This document shows positions 34,479 to 44,831 of a DNA stretch of 64,000 bases, one piece after another. Made by a program: the position numbers and the translations under genes. The notes beneath the pieces were generated by a model. The model saw nothing but the letters and a program-made list of their open reading frames with translations. It did no database searches and was not told the DNA's origin. The DNA comes from Balneolaceae bacterium (lineage in GTDB: Bacteria; Bacteroidota; Rhodothermia; Balneolales; Balneolaceae), in assembly GCA_020832285.1 (NCBI GenBank), contig JAFIFB010000059.1, forward strand, positions 1 to 64,000, written 5' to 3'. Numbering within the stretch: position 1 is the first letter of the stretch; every line of letters starts with the position of its first letter.

Positions 34479-34807
34479 TTTTTGAATGAGAGTACTTAGC
34501 GCCTCTTTGCGTCCTTTGCGATTTGAACTGGCCTGAACAGAATTCTGTTGAATGAACCGCTAAGGACGCGATGAAACGCAAAGGAAATATTTGGAATGGA
34601 TTATGCCACAAAATAATAGAGAAACAAAAATCATTTTTTCAATAAAAACCATGGATAATTACTGGAGTTAAAAATGCAATCTATTTACATAGAACCCATC
34701 GTAGGGGAAATGTTCTAAAAATAGGATGATTTTTCAAATCAACCGGCTTGTATTTGGTGTAATAGTGGTGTAATTTTACATCAAATTAATGAATAATTGA
34801 AGGATCT
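34479..34807. other. Intergenic region with GCG-rich repeat and parD operator candidate
   Basis: It contains an imperfect inverted repeat (CGCCTCTTTGCGTCCTTTGCG near 34500, partly complementary to CGCTAAGGACGCGATGAAACGC near 34557) whose motif recurs at about 35648-35672. A possible operator for the antitoxin gene lies at 34769-34780. No gene was found. Confidence 0.5.
34769..34780. promoter_or_regulatory. Candidate ParD operator
   Basis: TGTAA-TT-TTACA is a small perfect inverted repeat 28 bases before the antitoxin start, within a TGGTGTAAT direct repeat. Ribbon-helix-helix antitoxins usually bind such short palindromes to repress their own operon. This is inference from position and symmetry. 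Confidence 0.4.
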
Positions 34808-35059
34808 ATGAAAAGACAAAGCATATCATTCACAAAACCAAATAATGATTGGCTGCAAGCCCAGGTTGCCAGCGAGGAATATTCAAGCAAAAGCGAGCTT
34901 GTAAATGATTTAATTCGCAAAGAGCGCAAACGACAGGACGAAGTCGAATGGATACGGTCAAGGTTAATCGAGGCCGAACGAAAGGGTTTTACAGAAGAGG
35001 GCCGAGATGAAATCCTGAGAGAGTCAAAAAACCAACTTCAAGAGGGTGCCCAGCTATAA
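34808..35059 (+). CDS. ParD-family antitoxin, orphaned
   Basis: An 83-aa protein. A ribbon-helix-helix N-terminus (QSISFTKPNNDWLQAQVASEEYSSKSELVNDLIR, read here in parts) is followed by a basic-acidic helical tail (RSRLIEAERKGFTEEGRDEIL) that would wrap a ParE toxin. The start is preceded by GAAGGATCT. The stop overlaps by 14 bases a GTG that begins MPSYKLS, the usual way parE starts, but parE is cut off after that. The gene therefore looks intact while its partner is destroyed. Confidence 0.85.
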   Translation: MKRQSISFTKPNNDWLQAQVASEEYSSKSELVNDLIRKERKRQDEVEWIRSRLIEAERKGFTEEGRDEILRESKNQLQEGAQL

Positions 35060-35075
35060 ATTAAGCTCTTTTACC
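35046..35075 (+). pseudogene. Truncated parE toxin start
   Basis: GTG at 35046, overlapping the end of the antitoxin gene, encodes MPSYKLS, the typical N-terminus of ParE/RelE-family toxins (M-x-x-YKLS). After about seven codons the similarity ends abruptly and the sequence runs into repeat DNA. The rest of the toxin is absent. Confidence 0.6.
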
Positions 35076-35802
35076 TGTCCCGTCCGATTAGGGGCGGTTC
35101 CCTACCTTGCATCAATCCCGCCACGATTTTCCATTCCGTGTTCGACCCATATAAATCCGCGTGACATCGCAACTCAACCTGCACAACTCTGCTCTTTGGC
35201 ACGTGAAATCCCCCTCCGTTCTCAACGGCTTGATCCGTTATGACCGATTCGAGGCGAATTTTCTTTCCGGGTTCCAACGAGAACCCCTCGACACTATGTT
35301 CTGTTTTTTCAAAAAAACTCGCCTCGTGGTCTTTTGGGTGGCGATTTCATCCCGGGGCGTCGTTCGCGATGCCTGCCATCCGAAGCTTTAGCGTAGGCTG
35401 GCTCACTGTGCCCCGGGCTGTGTTATTTCCCCCTTGAAGGGCTTGGATTCGTTGCACAAAACAGTGACAATTATTTTTCGTATAGGATTGAAATGGAGAA
35501 TCTACCAGAGTTCGTATCAAATGTATATTCTTGTCTCAACCATTTGGGGTGAAGCGAAGGCCCTGGAAAAGTCTGAGTTTTTGGAAATCATTCCATTTAT
35601 AACTGCATTTCGATTTTAACATCTAATTATTTTTTCAGAACACCCTTGCGTCTCTTCGCGGCCTTTGCGGTTCCCCCTTTCCTCAACCCCGCCAAGATTT
35701 TTCATTCCGGGTTCGAATGAAATCCCCTCGAAACGTTGCGCTGTCTTATCAAAACTACTCGGGGTGTATTTTGGGTTCGATTTCATCTTGTTGAACCCTC
35801 TA
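35076..35802. repeat. Degenerate repeat region between truncated parE and sprA
   Basis: No gene. Two related repeat copies are visible. 35095-35350 contains CCCGCCACGATTTTCCATTCC and CCGGGTTCCAACGAGAACCCC. 35675-35790 contains CCCGCCAAGATTTTTCATTCC and CCGGGTTCGAATGAAATCCCC. Both end with a GATTTCATC motif. A CCGAAGCTTTAGCGTAGG unit at 35378-35395 belongs to another repeat family. The region abuts the sprA stop codon. Confidence 0.6.
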
Positions 35803-38800
35803 TTACATAGACCGGATATTAATTCGGATATTGAACCGGATGTCGTGTGTGGTTCTCTTGAATGTACGTGATGATTTGGGAAGTATCTGACTGAAGCCGT
35901 ATTCAAAATTGGCCTGCACAGTTGTTGAGAATCGGTACCCCACCACCATCGATGCATTGATCCGCGACTGGCCGGTGGGCGGACTGGGTGTAAAAGAGTA
36001 GGCCGATGGATCACGATCAATAGTCTGGCTGTCCTGCTGAAGCGCACGATCCAGGTCCGCATCCAGTAAAAAGCGCTGTTCGATATCTTCGATGAATGCA
36101 CCGTTCAGTGTCAGGTCGATATTACTTGCCGTTGTCCGCACAAACGGAATTCTGAAGTTCCGGAGGGTATAGGCCATCGACACCCGCATCCCTTTCGATG
36201 TACGCTCAATCACCTGGGTGTTAGAGAGCGAAAGACTGGTAATTTTGCTGCTTTCATAGCCAATTTGTGTTCTAAGACCATTGTCCCACGTGATGTTAAG
36301 CTGGGCCAGGGGTGAAAATCTCCGCTCAATATTTACTGAACTCGGCTCAAATTCCGGACGGATATCCTCTACCGTATAAATTCCCACTCTCCTTGTAAAA
36401 AGTTCATCGGGATTGTTGGTCAGATTCCACCCCATACGATACAAGCCGTTATAAGAGTGACTAATGGTAGCCCGCTGCATATACTCGCCAATAAAAGGAA
36501 AAAGATTCTCCAGGCCCGTCCAGTTTAGCGACCAGTTGGGCAGCGGGATGGCTGTAAAGCTTTTCCTTCCCACCGATGATGAACTTCCCAGGTACGCTTT
36601 TCTGAAATCTTCCTGTAAGTTCACCCGGTTCAAAAGTGTATTTGTTCCTCCTTCGGGATCACGAATCACATTTTCCATATCACTCATCCCATCAAAAGCG
36701 GTTTGAAGCTGGCTGCGGAAAAGTTCTTCATACCCGTCGCCAAACGCCCAGACACTGGAAGTAATTGTTCCTGTAGCACTCCGTACCGATGAAATCACAT
36801 TATCCGGATCCAGTGATATAGATTCTGTAAACCGCTCCTCCCACTGAGTTTGCCAATTCAGGTCAACCGACACATTCTGAAACGGATTCATCCGGGTATT
36901 CAGGGAAATATTGTCGGAATAGGTATTGTTGGCTGGAAGCTGAACAGTCGATATACCATCGGGATTGGAAATCAGCCTGTCCTGTGAGATCCGTTCTGCG
37001 ATACCGAGCCGGTAACCAAATGGAGGTGTGAATGAAGATTCACCGCTAAACATATCAAAAAACTGTGAACCTCCTTCATAGCCGCTTTGTGCCGCCGTTT
37101 TTGAATCGTTGTAGTTAATGTCGATGCTGCTGAAACTAAACAGTGCAAGGGCCATCTTCCTGCCAAAATATGCCGCATGATCGCCGAATGTGTAGAGCTC
37201 TTCCTGTGCATCCTCAACATCATTGTTACTATCCCGGCCCCGTTCCTGTCGCTCAGCCCGTTCCCTCCGATTTGCTTCTGTTGCCCTTTCATAAAACGGA
37301 ATCCGGTTCAGCAGGTTGTTTACATCCATCCTGAGGGTATGATCCAGCCGGAACGTATTGGATACTCTTGCTCCAAGTTCCGAACCAAAGGGAGAATTTT
37401 CCCACCGGAATCCGCCTGAATACCGGGCCGTGTAAGAGAGCCAGTTTAGCTGCCGGACCTGATTGAGACGGGGCTGCCAATTGGCAGTATAGTTCTCGGT
37501 GTAACTGTTACGCCGGGGTGAAATATCACCCCAGATCAGGTCTCTGTAAACTCCCATCGACGGGGAGGGTTCAAATGCCGTGCTGTCGATTCCAGCCAGT
37601 TGCCCTTCCCGGATAGAGGCACGGGCCAGGTCAAACTCGCTTTGTGACTGAAAGGTGGTTGAAATAGATCGTGTCAGATTATAACCCATTCCAAGGGTTG
37701 TATTGTATGTAAAACTGTGGGTTTGCTGAAGCGGCTGCTCTTCTTCGCCCATTAATAAACGGCGCTTGCGCTCTTCGTATGAACGTCTTGTACTCACCGA
37801 TGAGCTGATATTATTGGGCACATACCCCAGCTCCAGCCGCGCTGCATTCCCCAGCAGCGGCAGATCTTCCATAAATCCAAACGGGCGAAAAAACCTCACT
37901 GTCCTGAAATTGAGATTGTATCGGAGCGAGGCGTTATAATTCCAGTTATCCTGGAACCGGTACTGCGGATTTCGGCCATTGGTGGTATTGTAGTTGTAGT
38001 TGAGCGTTGTGTTGTCAAGGATCACCCTGGAAAATGGGTTTTGTGAGTTTCGCTTCGAAATATTTGAAAAATTTACTGCATAATGATCGGTGAAAGTTTC
38101 CACTTCACGTCTCTGCTGGTCAATCAACAGATCCTGTTGATCTGAACCAATATCAGTACGGGTACGAACCGCCTCTTCAAAATCAGTAAATCGTATATCT
38201 CCCTGGTTCGGCAGGTATTTCGGAACCGATGACGAACGCCTCGCCGATAGGTTTACCGGTATATTCCAACCGTAACGATCGGGAATAAAACTGTCGAGAT
38301 TCACCGAGGTACTCAGATCATACGCCAGTTCGTTACTCACTCTTCTCTGGCCTAGCCGGGAATCGAGTGAACCAAAACCCTGAGTTTGCCGGGTAAAGTT
38401 GGCATTGACTGTGGCAAAATCGGCAAGTTGAAGAGTTGATCTTGCATTTGCCGCCCACCCTCTTTCGTTGTCAAAACCGGAAACCCGGAGCTCGTTAAGC
38501 CAAAAATCGGCGTTTAAATGAGGTGTTCCGTTTCCTGATGGATTATCCGGATCGTAAGGATTTCGTATACCCATTCCCACCTCAGATACCCGTCCGAGAG
38601 AGGGATTCCCCCTGATGGCCACAACCGCTCCCGGCACGGCATCTTCAAGTATGTCAGAGCGTTCATACACTTGTGAAAAGTCCATACTTCCTTCCTGATC
38701 CCTCAGTTGTTTGAGCTGGTTGAAGGCAGCAAGTACTATGTTCATTGAATTTTCATCATAAAGCCATACCTGTTCGGCCTCATCTGCAAGCTGACCGGAA

Positions 38801-41800
38801 TTGCCGGGATCAAACGGCTGGTAAGGATAATGCGGATCAGACGGAGTTACCGGCTGGCGGTATTCATAGTAATTATTCTCCAGGTCATTGCCGAAGCGCA
38901 TCACAAGCTCAGCATCTCCCCGTTCTTCAAATCCTTCCCCGTGCACAAACATCCGCATATTAGAGTAATTCAACAGATCAAGTCCACCGGGATACACCCG
39001 CTTGATCATTTGTAAACTGCCGGGACTTAAGTTTCTTGCCTGCAACACAATAGACTGCTCATTCTGTAAAGATTGTAGCTGTGTTCCGCGGTCCTGTGCA
39101 CGGATACCACCTGCAGGCTGGCGATATGGAATGGGCTGGCGGTTTGAGTTCTCCTCAATGTTGATGGTACTCACACGAAGTTCAGCGTTCGGATCGCTCG
39201 TCTGATTGATGTTCTCATCCTGACGCCACTGGCTCCCCACAAATTCCAAGGAAGCAAATCTAAGGGTAAATGGCTGCTCATAGCCCGACATCCACATACG
39301 GATGTAGGTGATATTCTGAAAGTCGTTGATATCGCCAACTTGTCGCTTAAATTCACTCAGCGGAATCCGGACCTGGTACCAACGATCTTGCTGACGGCTC
39401 CCTGCTACACGATCTACGATAAATGTACCCGGAGATCCAATCTCCAGACCAGCTTCATCAGCGGGATTCAGTTCCACCTTGTATTGATAATAAGCATTGG
39501 TCAGGGCCACAGAAGAGGGGTTTACCAAACCCTCTGTATCGGGGCGGTTGGTTATAGCGCGGCGATCAGACTGATCCAGCGGTGTGTTGCCTTCATGATA
39601 ACCAAGCAGCCTGTGAAAACGCTGGTGCAGCGGCAGATCCTGCACCTGAGATTCACCGTAAAATATGTACTGATCGTTGGAGGGATCCTGCCAAATCTGC
39701 TGAAATTCCGGGCTGTTCTGTCCATATTGCTCCCGCATCTCATCAATAAATTCGGCAAAAACGGTCTGTTCATTCAAACCGTTGAATCCGCCGGTTGATG
39801 GAAGCCCGTCCAGCCCCACATCTTCGAGTTCACGATTTACGTTGGAAAACTGACCTTCGGGCGGAGGCGGATTGGCAGGTGTAAAAGAACGGGGATTACC
39901 TGAAATATCAGGAATCAAATTTTCAGGATTAAGTGCGAGCCCGTCTTCGGTGTTCAGTTTGGAGTTTGGGATTACATCTTCTGAAATTAGGCCTATATCG
40001 ATGAAAATGGTTCCGTCATAATCTTCGATGGCTGCCCCCGATGGCATCCGGCCGCCCGGCAGAACGGGCTGAACCCAAAATTCCAGAAATTCGATATTGT
40101 TCTGGGTAAAATCTTCCTGTCCTGAAGGTATCACGGCCGTCATACCTCCCCATGTTTTTTCAGGTGTCTCTTCAAGAAGTTCCCTCAGATTCATGTTATA
40201 GTTGTATGGACCGCGCCGGGTGGGGTCATAAAAAACATCCAGTGTAGTGATAATCTCTTCCTGCGGATTCTGAGTTTCCCGCCCCGGGAATACATCGTTC
40301 ACGCGCACGGGATTGGATTCAGGAGTAAACTCTACATTATCAAGAATAGATGAGATATTTCTCGGAATGGTGTACCACGAAAATTTTGACCGCATATCTG
40401 AACGTTCAATTCGAGACTGCTGAGAGGAAACGGGCTGCCCGGGGAAATCATCTTCTTCAAAAATAGCCCGGTCGGGGTCAAATCCGGGAATGGCAGCGGG
40501 TGCAGCCGCCAGGTTCCATCGTGTGGCATTCAGCAGGTTGATTTTAATACTTGCTCCTTCAAAATCATCAATAAAGGAAAGTCCCTCCTCTTCATCAGGG
40601 AAAAGCTCGTTGTTGCGAATGGCCCTGCGTACTGCCCGTGTTTCCGATATACCGGGGCGGAGCTGGGCAAACTCACCGCTGAAGGTAAACTCAGAATTTT
40701 CCCTCGTCTGCAAAAGAGGCATGGAATCTAAAAGACGTGTGATAAAAGGCGTATCAAACCGTGCGTTTGCATCCAGTCCAATCACAGAGTTACTGATCGG
40801 CTCATCCCCGATCCTTATTTTATCATCCAGAGGGCGTTCGCTGTACCTGAAAAGGGTTCCGCCAACACGAAAGTCCCGGGTGATCTCATACTCAGCCCTC
40901 AGCCCTGTAAACGTTCTCTGTTCGATCGAAGTGAGCGACTGATTCTCATACTCAATTCGGATATCCTGGCCAGGAGCGGTGTATCGGTCATTCAAAATGG
41001 TGATGCTCCCGAAAGAATAGTCCACCTGGTAGTCCACATCTTCGGTAAGCTGTGATCCGTTAGCGTACACACGAACCGATCCTTCAACCAGGGCGATGCC
41101 CAAATTAAAATTATCCTGTGCCCCGCCTCTTGAGGTACCGTTAAATTGATAAAAACTGTTTCTGGAACTTTGCGCGGCATTCCGCTGACGTTCGGTGTAA
41201 AGTTCGAAATAGGTCAGACGGCTTATCTCCTCCTCAGTTGCCGGTGAATCTTCCAGGACTTCTCTCAGGCGTGTACCGAACGGTTCAAGGTATGGAAAAA
41301 TAATAAAACCCTGCTGAGCATCAAGTGTTCCTGTGCCAAAGTCGATCTGATTGTCCGGCTCCAGTGCGCCCTGTGAGTCCACACGGTCCAGCCCCAAATC
41401 CTGCATCAGTGTTGTATTCCGGCCCGGAAGCCGGTTCCTGGCCACGTTCTCTTCGGTAAATTGCAATTCAAGTTCCAGCGATTCCCGGGTGATATTACTC
41501 ACGCCAAGCGAATAGATATTTCGCATCGTTAAAGGGAAAAGCATATTATCTGTCGATATATTCTTGGGGCGCAGCATCTTCAGAAAAATTCGGTCTCCCC
41601 CTCCCCGGTTCACCTCACCCACGCTGATCAGATCGTTGCCCGGCCCCCTGTAGTTGTAGGAAACCGCCAAAACCTCACGCGACCCAAGAGTACGCCGCAA
41701 TGATATAAACCCCGACACTTTGTTGATAGTGTAATCGGAGCCTTCCTCAAGTTGTTTGAAATATCCCTGCTCAAAATTCCTGGAATCCTGCACACCCAGA

Positions 41801-43047
41801 TCCGAAGCAGAAATACCTTCCTGCGGATCTCTGAACTGGCTGAGCAGTTCTTCCGGAAAAGAGTCTGTCCGGTTATCGGGTGGGCCAAAAGAACCATCAG
41901 GTCGCTCATTAACTCCCATTTCGGCAAGTGCCACAGCTTGTCTCGAACCTTCTTCAGCCTGAATATTCTCACGTAAAATCCACACTTGTACATCCGCTAT
42001 TTGTAAAGTTTGTGAAAGCTGCTGAGGGTTCGCCATGCTGTTTTCGAACTCCTGGCGAGTATAAAAATCGAGAAAAAAGTGACGGTTATCGCTATAATCC
42101 GCAGGACGAAGCTGTATAAATTGTTCCTGCGAACCACCGCGAATGGTTTCCACATTACTCTCCCCGTCCTGCTGAGATACCACCGAAGTAAGGCGAAGTG
42201 ACCCCAGTTCCGCCACCGATTTAATCCCGAAAAGTGCTCCGCTGCCGCGAATTAGAGAATTGCCTGTATTCATCGATACGTTCCCCATCTCAATACTTTT
42301 GATGATTTCATCATCGTAGCCTTCATACACTATATTAAGGCGGTTTTGGTAATCGAAGGTGCGTTCGGTGTCCCAGTCGGTCTGGATAGTGAGTTTGTCC
42401 CCAATATTTCCCTGGATATTGAGCTGCAGGCTCTGGTCAAACATTGGGTCAATCCTCGTCTGCTGATCAGGCGGCAGCGAGGGATCTTCAGATCTCTGAA
42501 TAGAGGCTCCCACATTCATTTGTGCGACGCCGTTCACCCTCAGGTTTACCTCTGGCCGTCCAAAAATGGTGGTAAATGCCGATTCGCGCCCGCCGGGAAT
42601 TGCAAGGCTAAAATCGAGCAATCCGCGGTCTCTATCCTCTCTCTGCCTCGATTCTAAAATCAGTTGCGACCAGTTTGATTCAATAGCGAATTTGCGATGT
42701 TTTTCGGCATACTCCTCAAAAGACATCGAAGAAGGTACACCAGAACGCTGCCCGCCAACTTTCCGCTCGACATAAAAACCACCAACAGGCCTCCGGTAGA
42801 TCTCCACTTCTTCTTCCGGCAGTGTTATAAAATAGATGGCAGGTATGGGACGAAAGAAGGGCCTGGACACAAAATCCCCGTAGACGGTTTTGAATGCCTT
42901 TTCAAATTCACCATTGCCTGTCGTATCAGAAGAAACCTCTTCCACTCTATTTTCATCCGCATCCTGAGCGTAAAGTTCACTCTGGCTGAATGCAAACAGA
43001 ATAGACCCGAAAATGAAGAACTGATAATAACGACGTAAATCAATCAC
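35803..43047 (-). CDS. sprA: SprA, outer-membrane translocon of the type IX secretion system
   Basis: A 2414-aa protein, the usual SprA length. It has a short signal segment (YYQFFIFGSILFAFSQSELYAQ) and repeated beta-barrel segments. Characteristic blocks include LQLNIQGNIGDKLTIQTDWDTERTFDYQNRLN (given here in part) near residue 210, GSGALFGIKSVAELGSL near 270, VNYRL-type strands, and a strand-rich C-terminus ending IRFNIRINIRSM. SprA forms the giant barrel through which cargo with type IX C-terminal signals leaves the periplasm, and it is also needed for gliding in Flavobacteria. It is transcribed away from the LPS-transport permease genes. No other type IX component is in this window, which fits the scattered gene order usual for this system. 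Confidence 0.95.
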   Translation of the reverse strand: MIDLRRYYQFFIFGSILFAFSQSELYAQDADENRVEEVSSDTTGNGEFEKAFKTVYGDFVSRPFFRPIPAIYFITLPEEEVEIYRRPVGGFYVERKVGGQRSGVPSSMSFEEYAEKHRKFAIESNWSQLILESRQREDRDRGLLDFSLAIPGGRESAFTTIFGRPEVNLRVNGVAQMNVGASIQRSEDPSLPPDQQTRIDPMFDQSLQLNIQGNIGDKLTIQTDWDTERTFDYQNRLNIVYEGYDDEIIKSIEMGNVSMNTGNSLIRGSGALFGIKSVAELGSLRLTSVVSQQDGESNVETIRGGSQEQFIQLRPADYSDNRHFFLDFYTRQEFENSMANPQQLSQTLQIADVQVWILRENIQAEEGSRQAVALAEMGVNERPDGSFGPPDNRTDSFPEELLSQFRDPQEGISASDLGVQDSRNFEQGYFKQLEEGSDYTINKVSGFISLRRTLGSREVLAVSYNYRGPGNDLISVGEVNRGGGDRIFLKMLRPKNISTDNMLFPLTMRNIYSLGVSNITRESLELELQFTEENVARNRLPGRNTTLMQDLGLDRVDSQGALEPDNQIDFGTGTLDAQQGFIIFPYLEPFGTRLREVLEDSPATEEEISRLTYFELYTERQRNAAQSSRNSFYQFNGTSRGGAQDNFNLGIALVEGSVRVYANGSQLTEDVDYQVDYSFGSITILNDRYTAPGQDIRIEYENQSLTSIEQRTFTGLRAEYEITRDFRVGGTLFRYSERPLDDKIRIGDEPISNSVIGLDANARFDTPFITRLLDSMPLLQTRENSEFTFSGEFAQLRPGISETRAVRRAIRNNELFPDEEEGLSFIDDFEGASIKINLLNATRWNLAAAPAAIPGFDPDRAIFEEDDFPGQPVSSQQSRIERSDMRSKFSWYTIPRNISSILDNVEFTPESNPVRVNDVFPGRETQNPQEEIITTLDVFYDPTRRGPYNYNMNLRELLEETPEKTWGGMTAVIPSGQEDFTQNNIEFLEFWVQPVLPGGRMPSGAAIEDYDGTIFIDIGLISEDVIPNSKLNTEDGLALNPENLIPDISGNPRSFTPANPPPPEGQFSNVNRELEDVGLDGLPSTGGFNGLNEQTVFAEFIDEMREQYGQNSPEFQQIWQDPSNDQYIFYGESQVQDLPLHQRFHRLLGYHEGNTPLDQSDRRAITNRPDTEGLVNPSSVALTNAYYQYKVELNPADEAGLEIGSPGTFIVDRVAGSRQQDRWYQVRIPLSEFKRQVGDINDFQNITYIRMWMSGYEQPFTLRFASLEFVGSQWRQDENINQTSDPNAELRVSTINIEENSNRQPIPYRQPAGGIRAQDRGTQLQSLQNEQSIVLQARNLSPGSLQMIKRVYPGGLDLLNYSNMRMFVHGEGFEERGDAELVMRFGNDLENNYYEYRQPVTPSDPHYPYQPFDPGNSGQLADEAEQVWLYDENSMNIVLAAFNQLKQLRDQEGSMDFSQVYERSDILEDAVPGAVVAIRGNPSLGRVSEVGMGIRNPYDPDNPSGNGTPHLNADFWLNELRVSGFDNERGWAANARSTLQLADFATVNANFTRQTQGFGSLDSRLGQRRVSNELAYDLSTSVNLDSFIPDRYGWNIPVNLSARRSSSVPKYLPNQGDIRFTDFEEAVRTRTDIGSDQQDLLIDQQRREVETFTDHYAVNFSNISKRNSQNPFSRVILDNTTLNYNYNTTNGRNPQYRFQDNWNYNASLRYNLNFRTVRFFRPFGFMEDLPLLGNAARLELGYVPNNISSSVSTRRSYEERKRRLLMGEEEQPLQQTHSFTYNTTLGMGYNLTRSISTTFQSQSEFDLARASIREGQLAGIDSTAFEPSPSMGVYRDLIWGDISPRRNSYTENYTANWQPRLNQVRQLNWLSYTARYSGGFRWENSPFGSELGARVSNTFRLDHTLRMDVNNLLNRIPFYERATEANRRERAERQERGRDSNNDVEDAQEELYTFGDHAAYFGRKMALALFSFSSIDINYNDSKTAAQSGYEGGSQFFDMFSGESSFTPPFGYRLGIAERISQDRLISNPDGISTVQLPANNTYSDNISLNTRMNPFQNVSVDLNWQTQWEERFTESISLDPDNVISSVRSATGTITSSVWAFGDGYEELFRSQLQTAFDGMSDMENVIRDPEGGTNTLLNRVNLQEDFRKAYLGSSSSVGRKSFTAIPLPNWSLNWTGLENLFPFIGEYMQRATISHSYNGLYRMGWNLTNNPDELFTRRVGIYTVEDIRPEFEPSSVNIERRFSPLAQLNITWDNGLRTQIGYESSKITSLSLSNTQVIERTSKGMRVSMAYTLRNFRIPFVRTTASNIDLTLNGAFIEDIEQRFLLDADLDRALQQDSQTIDRDPSAYSFTPSPPTGQSRINASMVVGYRFSTTVQANFEYGFSQILPKSSRTFKRTTHDIRFNIRINIRSM

Positions 43048-43415
43048 TGGACATATGTTTACATAGCTGAAAATATTTCATTCAGCCAGTAATTAAATTT
43101 CATGGGATACTTGTTTAACGCCGTAGCAATGTAGCGATAGGTATTGATTAAGTTTGAATAGTTTTTGTTGCATCAAACCTGCATAATAAAAGATTATGCA
43201 AAATGTTAAAAGTTATAAGCAATTTAATCTTATCCGCTATATCACAGACGCACTTTCCTGAACGTTATACAGTTATTAACAATTAAACATGAAATATGCC
43301 GGTGCCTTGTCATTCCTGAATTGAGTATCTTTACAAGGTTTTGGAGTATAAATTCAACGGCCTGTATGATAAAAATGGCAATGAACTTCCGCAGAATTAA
43401 TCAACAGAATTGAAA
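43048..43415. other. Divergent promoter region sprA / lptF-lptG
   Basis: AT-rich and without a gene. It drives sprA to the left and the permease pair to the right. TATCTTTA at 43326-43333, with TTG 16 bases upstream (43307-43309), resembles the Bacteroidota -7 element TAnnTTTG and could serve the permease genes. This is a weak candidate. Confidence 0.4.
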
Positions 43416-44831
43416 ATGCTCAATAAGGTTCAAATAGATCTTCTTAAAAAGCACATTGGTCCGTTTCTGTTCTGCTTTTTTACGATGATGTTTATTCTGC
43501 TGATGCAATTTTTAATTCTGCACGTGGATAAACTTGTTGGCAAAGGACTGCCAATCATGATTGTTATAGAACTGATCATGAATAATCTGGCATATATGGT
43601 GGTTTTGGCTTTGCCCATGTCTGTACTGATTTCTACGCTCATCGCGTTTGGGAAATTTGCAGAATGGAACGAGCTTACCGCTATACGGGCGGCCGGGATT
43701 AACCCGATACAGCTGATTACTCCGGTGCTCTTTTGCGGATTTCTTTTATTTCTCTTTACAGCCTACTTTTCGAATTATATTTTACCTGAGTCCAACCACA
43801 AGGCTCGCTCACTGTTTATTGATATCCGAACTCAAAAGCCGGCGTTCGACCTTCAGCCTGCTACGTTTTACGATAATATTGACGGATACACCTTTTTGAT
43901 CAAAGAGATCAATTCAGAAACAGACTCCCTTTACGACATCCGTGTTATCCAGGAACCAACCGACAACCGGAACCGTGCATTTATCAATGCAAAAAGCGGT
44001 TGGCTGGAGAGTCCCGATGAGCAAACTCTCACACTTTTCATGAAAGATGGTTCTATTTTGAGGTACATCCCGGGAAGGAGCGGCAGAGATGAAACCCTTG
44101 AAAAAAGCACTTTCAAGCAGTACCGTATGAGCTTTGACCTTTCTGACCTCACCTTCTCCAGGTCCAATCCCGAACAAAGATCACGCACCGACCGTACTAT
44201 GAGTGCTCAGGCGATGCTGGCTGTTGTTGATACGCTCAAAATGGATCAGGAAAAACACCGGGCGAACTTCAGGGAGAAACTTTCACAGGATATCAACGTT
44301 CCTTTTCATTATGAAGCCACACAAATTTTTGAGCTGAGTGAGCAGCATCTTGCCGATACCATCCGTGCCTATGAATCAGAATTTATCACACTGAACTTAC
44401 TTCCAAACCCCAATGCACAACGCTCTGCGATAAACCGTGCAACCAACTCTGTTGACCGGTACAGGCCGGAACTGGAAAATCTGAAATCTGATATTAGCTG
44501 GCGTGATTTCCGGATAGCCGAGTTCATGGTGGAAGTTCACAAAAAGGTTTCCATTCCATTTGCCTGTTTTATTTTTGTTCTTCTGGGCGCACCCATTGGA
44601 ATGCTCACACGGAAGGGGAACATCGGGGTGGCAGCCATAATCAGTTCTGTGCTGCTAACAGTTTACTTTATAGCAGTTATCCAGGGGGAGAAGTTTGCCG
44701 ACCGTAAAATTATCACGCCGTTTATGGGTATGTGGGGAATCAATCTTTTGTATCTTGCCATCGGCTTAATTCTGACACTGCACGTGACCACTTCACTAAA
44801 AATCACCAATCTTTTCCGGCGAGATGAATAA
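43416..44831 (+). CDS. LptF/LptG family LPS export permease, first of pair
   Basis: A 471-aa YjgP/YjgQ-family protein. The ATG at 43416 (MLNKVQIDLLKKH) is chosen over a TTG two codons upstream. Three N-terminal membrane helices are followed by a periplasmic beta-jellyroll-type domain (about residues 125-390) and three C-terminal helices (SIPFACFIFVLLGAPIGML and onward). LptF and LptG form the membrane part of the LptB2FG transporter that extracts LPS for transport to the outer membrane. The periplasmic part is about 110 residues longer than in the second gene, with a helical insertion (VDTLKMDQEKHRANFREKL). Its stop overlaps the next gene by 8 bases, so the pair is translationally coupled. 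Confidence 0.9.
   Translation: MLNKVQIDLLKKHIGPFLFCFFTMMFILLMQFLILHVDKLVGKGLPIMIVIELIMNNLAYMVVLALPMSVLISTLIAFGKFAEWNELTAIRAAGINPIQLITPVLFCGFLLFLFTAYFSNYILPESNHKARSLFIDIRTQKPAFDLQPATFYDNIDGYTFLIKEINSETDSLYDIRVIQEPTDNRNRAFINAKSGWLESPDEQTLTLFMKDGSILRYIPGRSGRDETLEKSTFKQYRMSFDLSDLTFSRSNPEQRSRTDRTMSAQAMLAVVDTLKMDQEKHRANFREKLSQDINVPFHYEATQIFELSEQHLADTIRAYESEFITLNLLPNPNAQRSAINRATNSVDRYRPELENLKSDISWRDFRIAEFMVEVHKKVSIPFACFIFVLLGAPIGMLTRKGNIGVAAIISSVLLTVYFIAVIQGEKFADRKIITPFMGMWGINLLYLAIGLILTLHVTTSLKITNLFRRDE

Noticed and set aside
35616..36101. 161-codon minus-strand frame overlapping the sprA 3' end
   Set aside because: Same strand but a different frame from sprA, running into the repeat region; the sprA frame is clearly the coding one.
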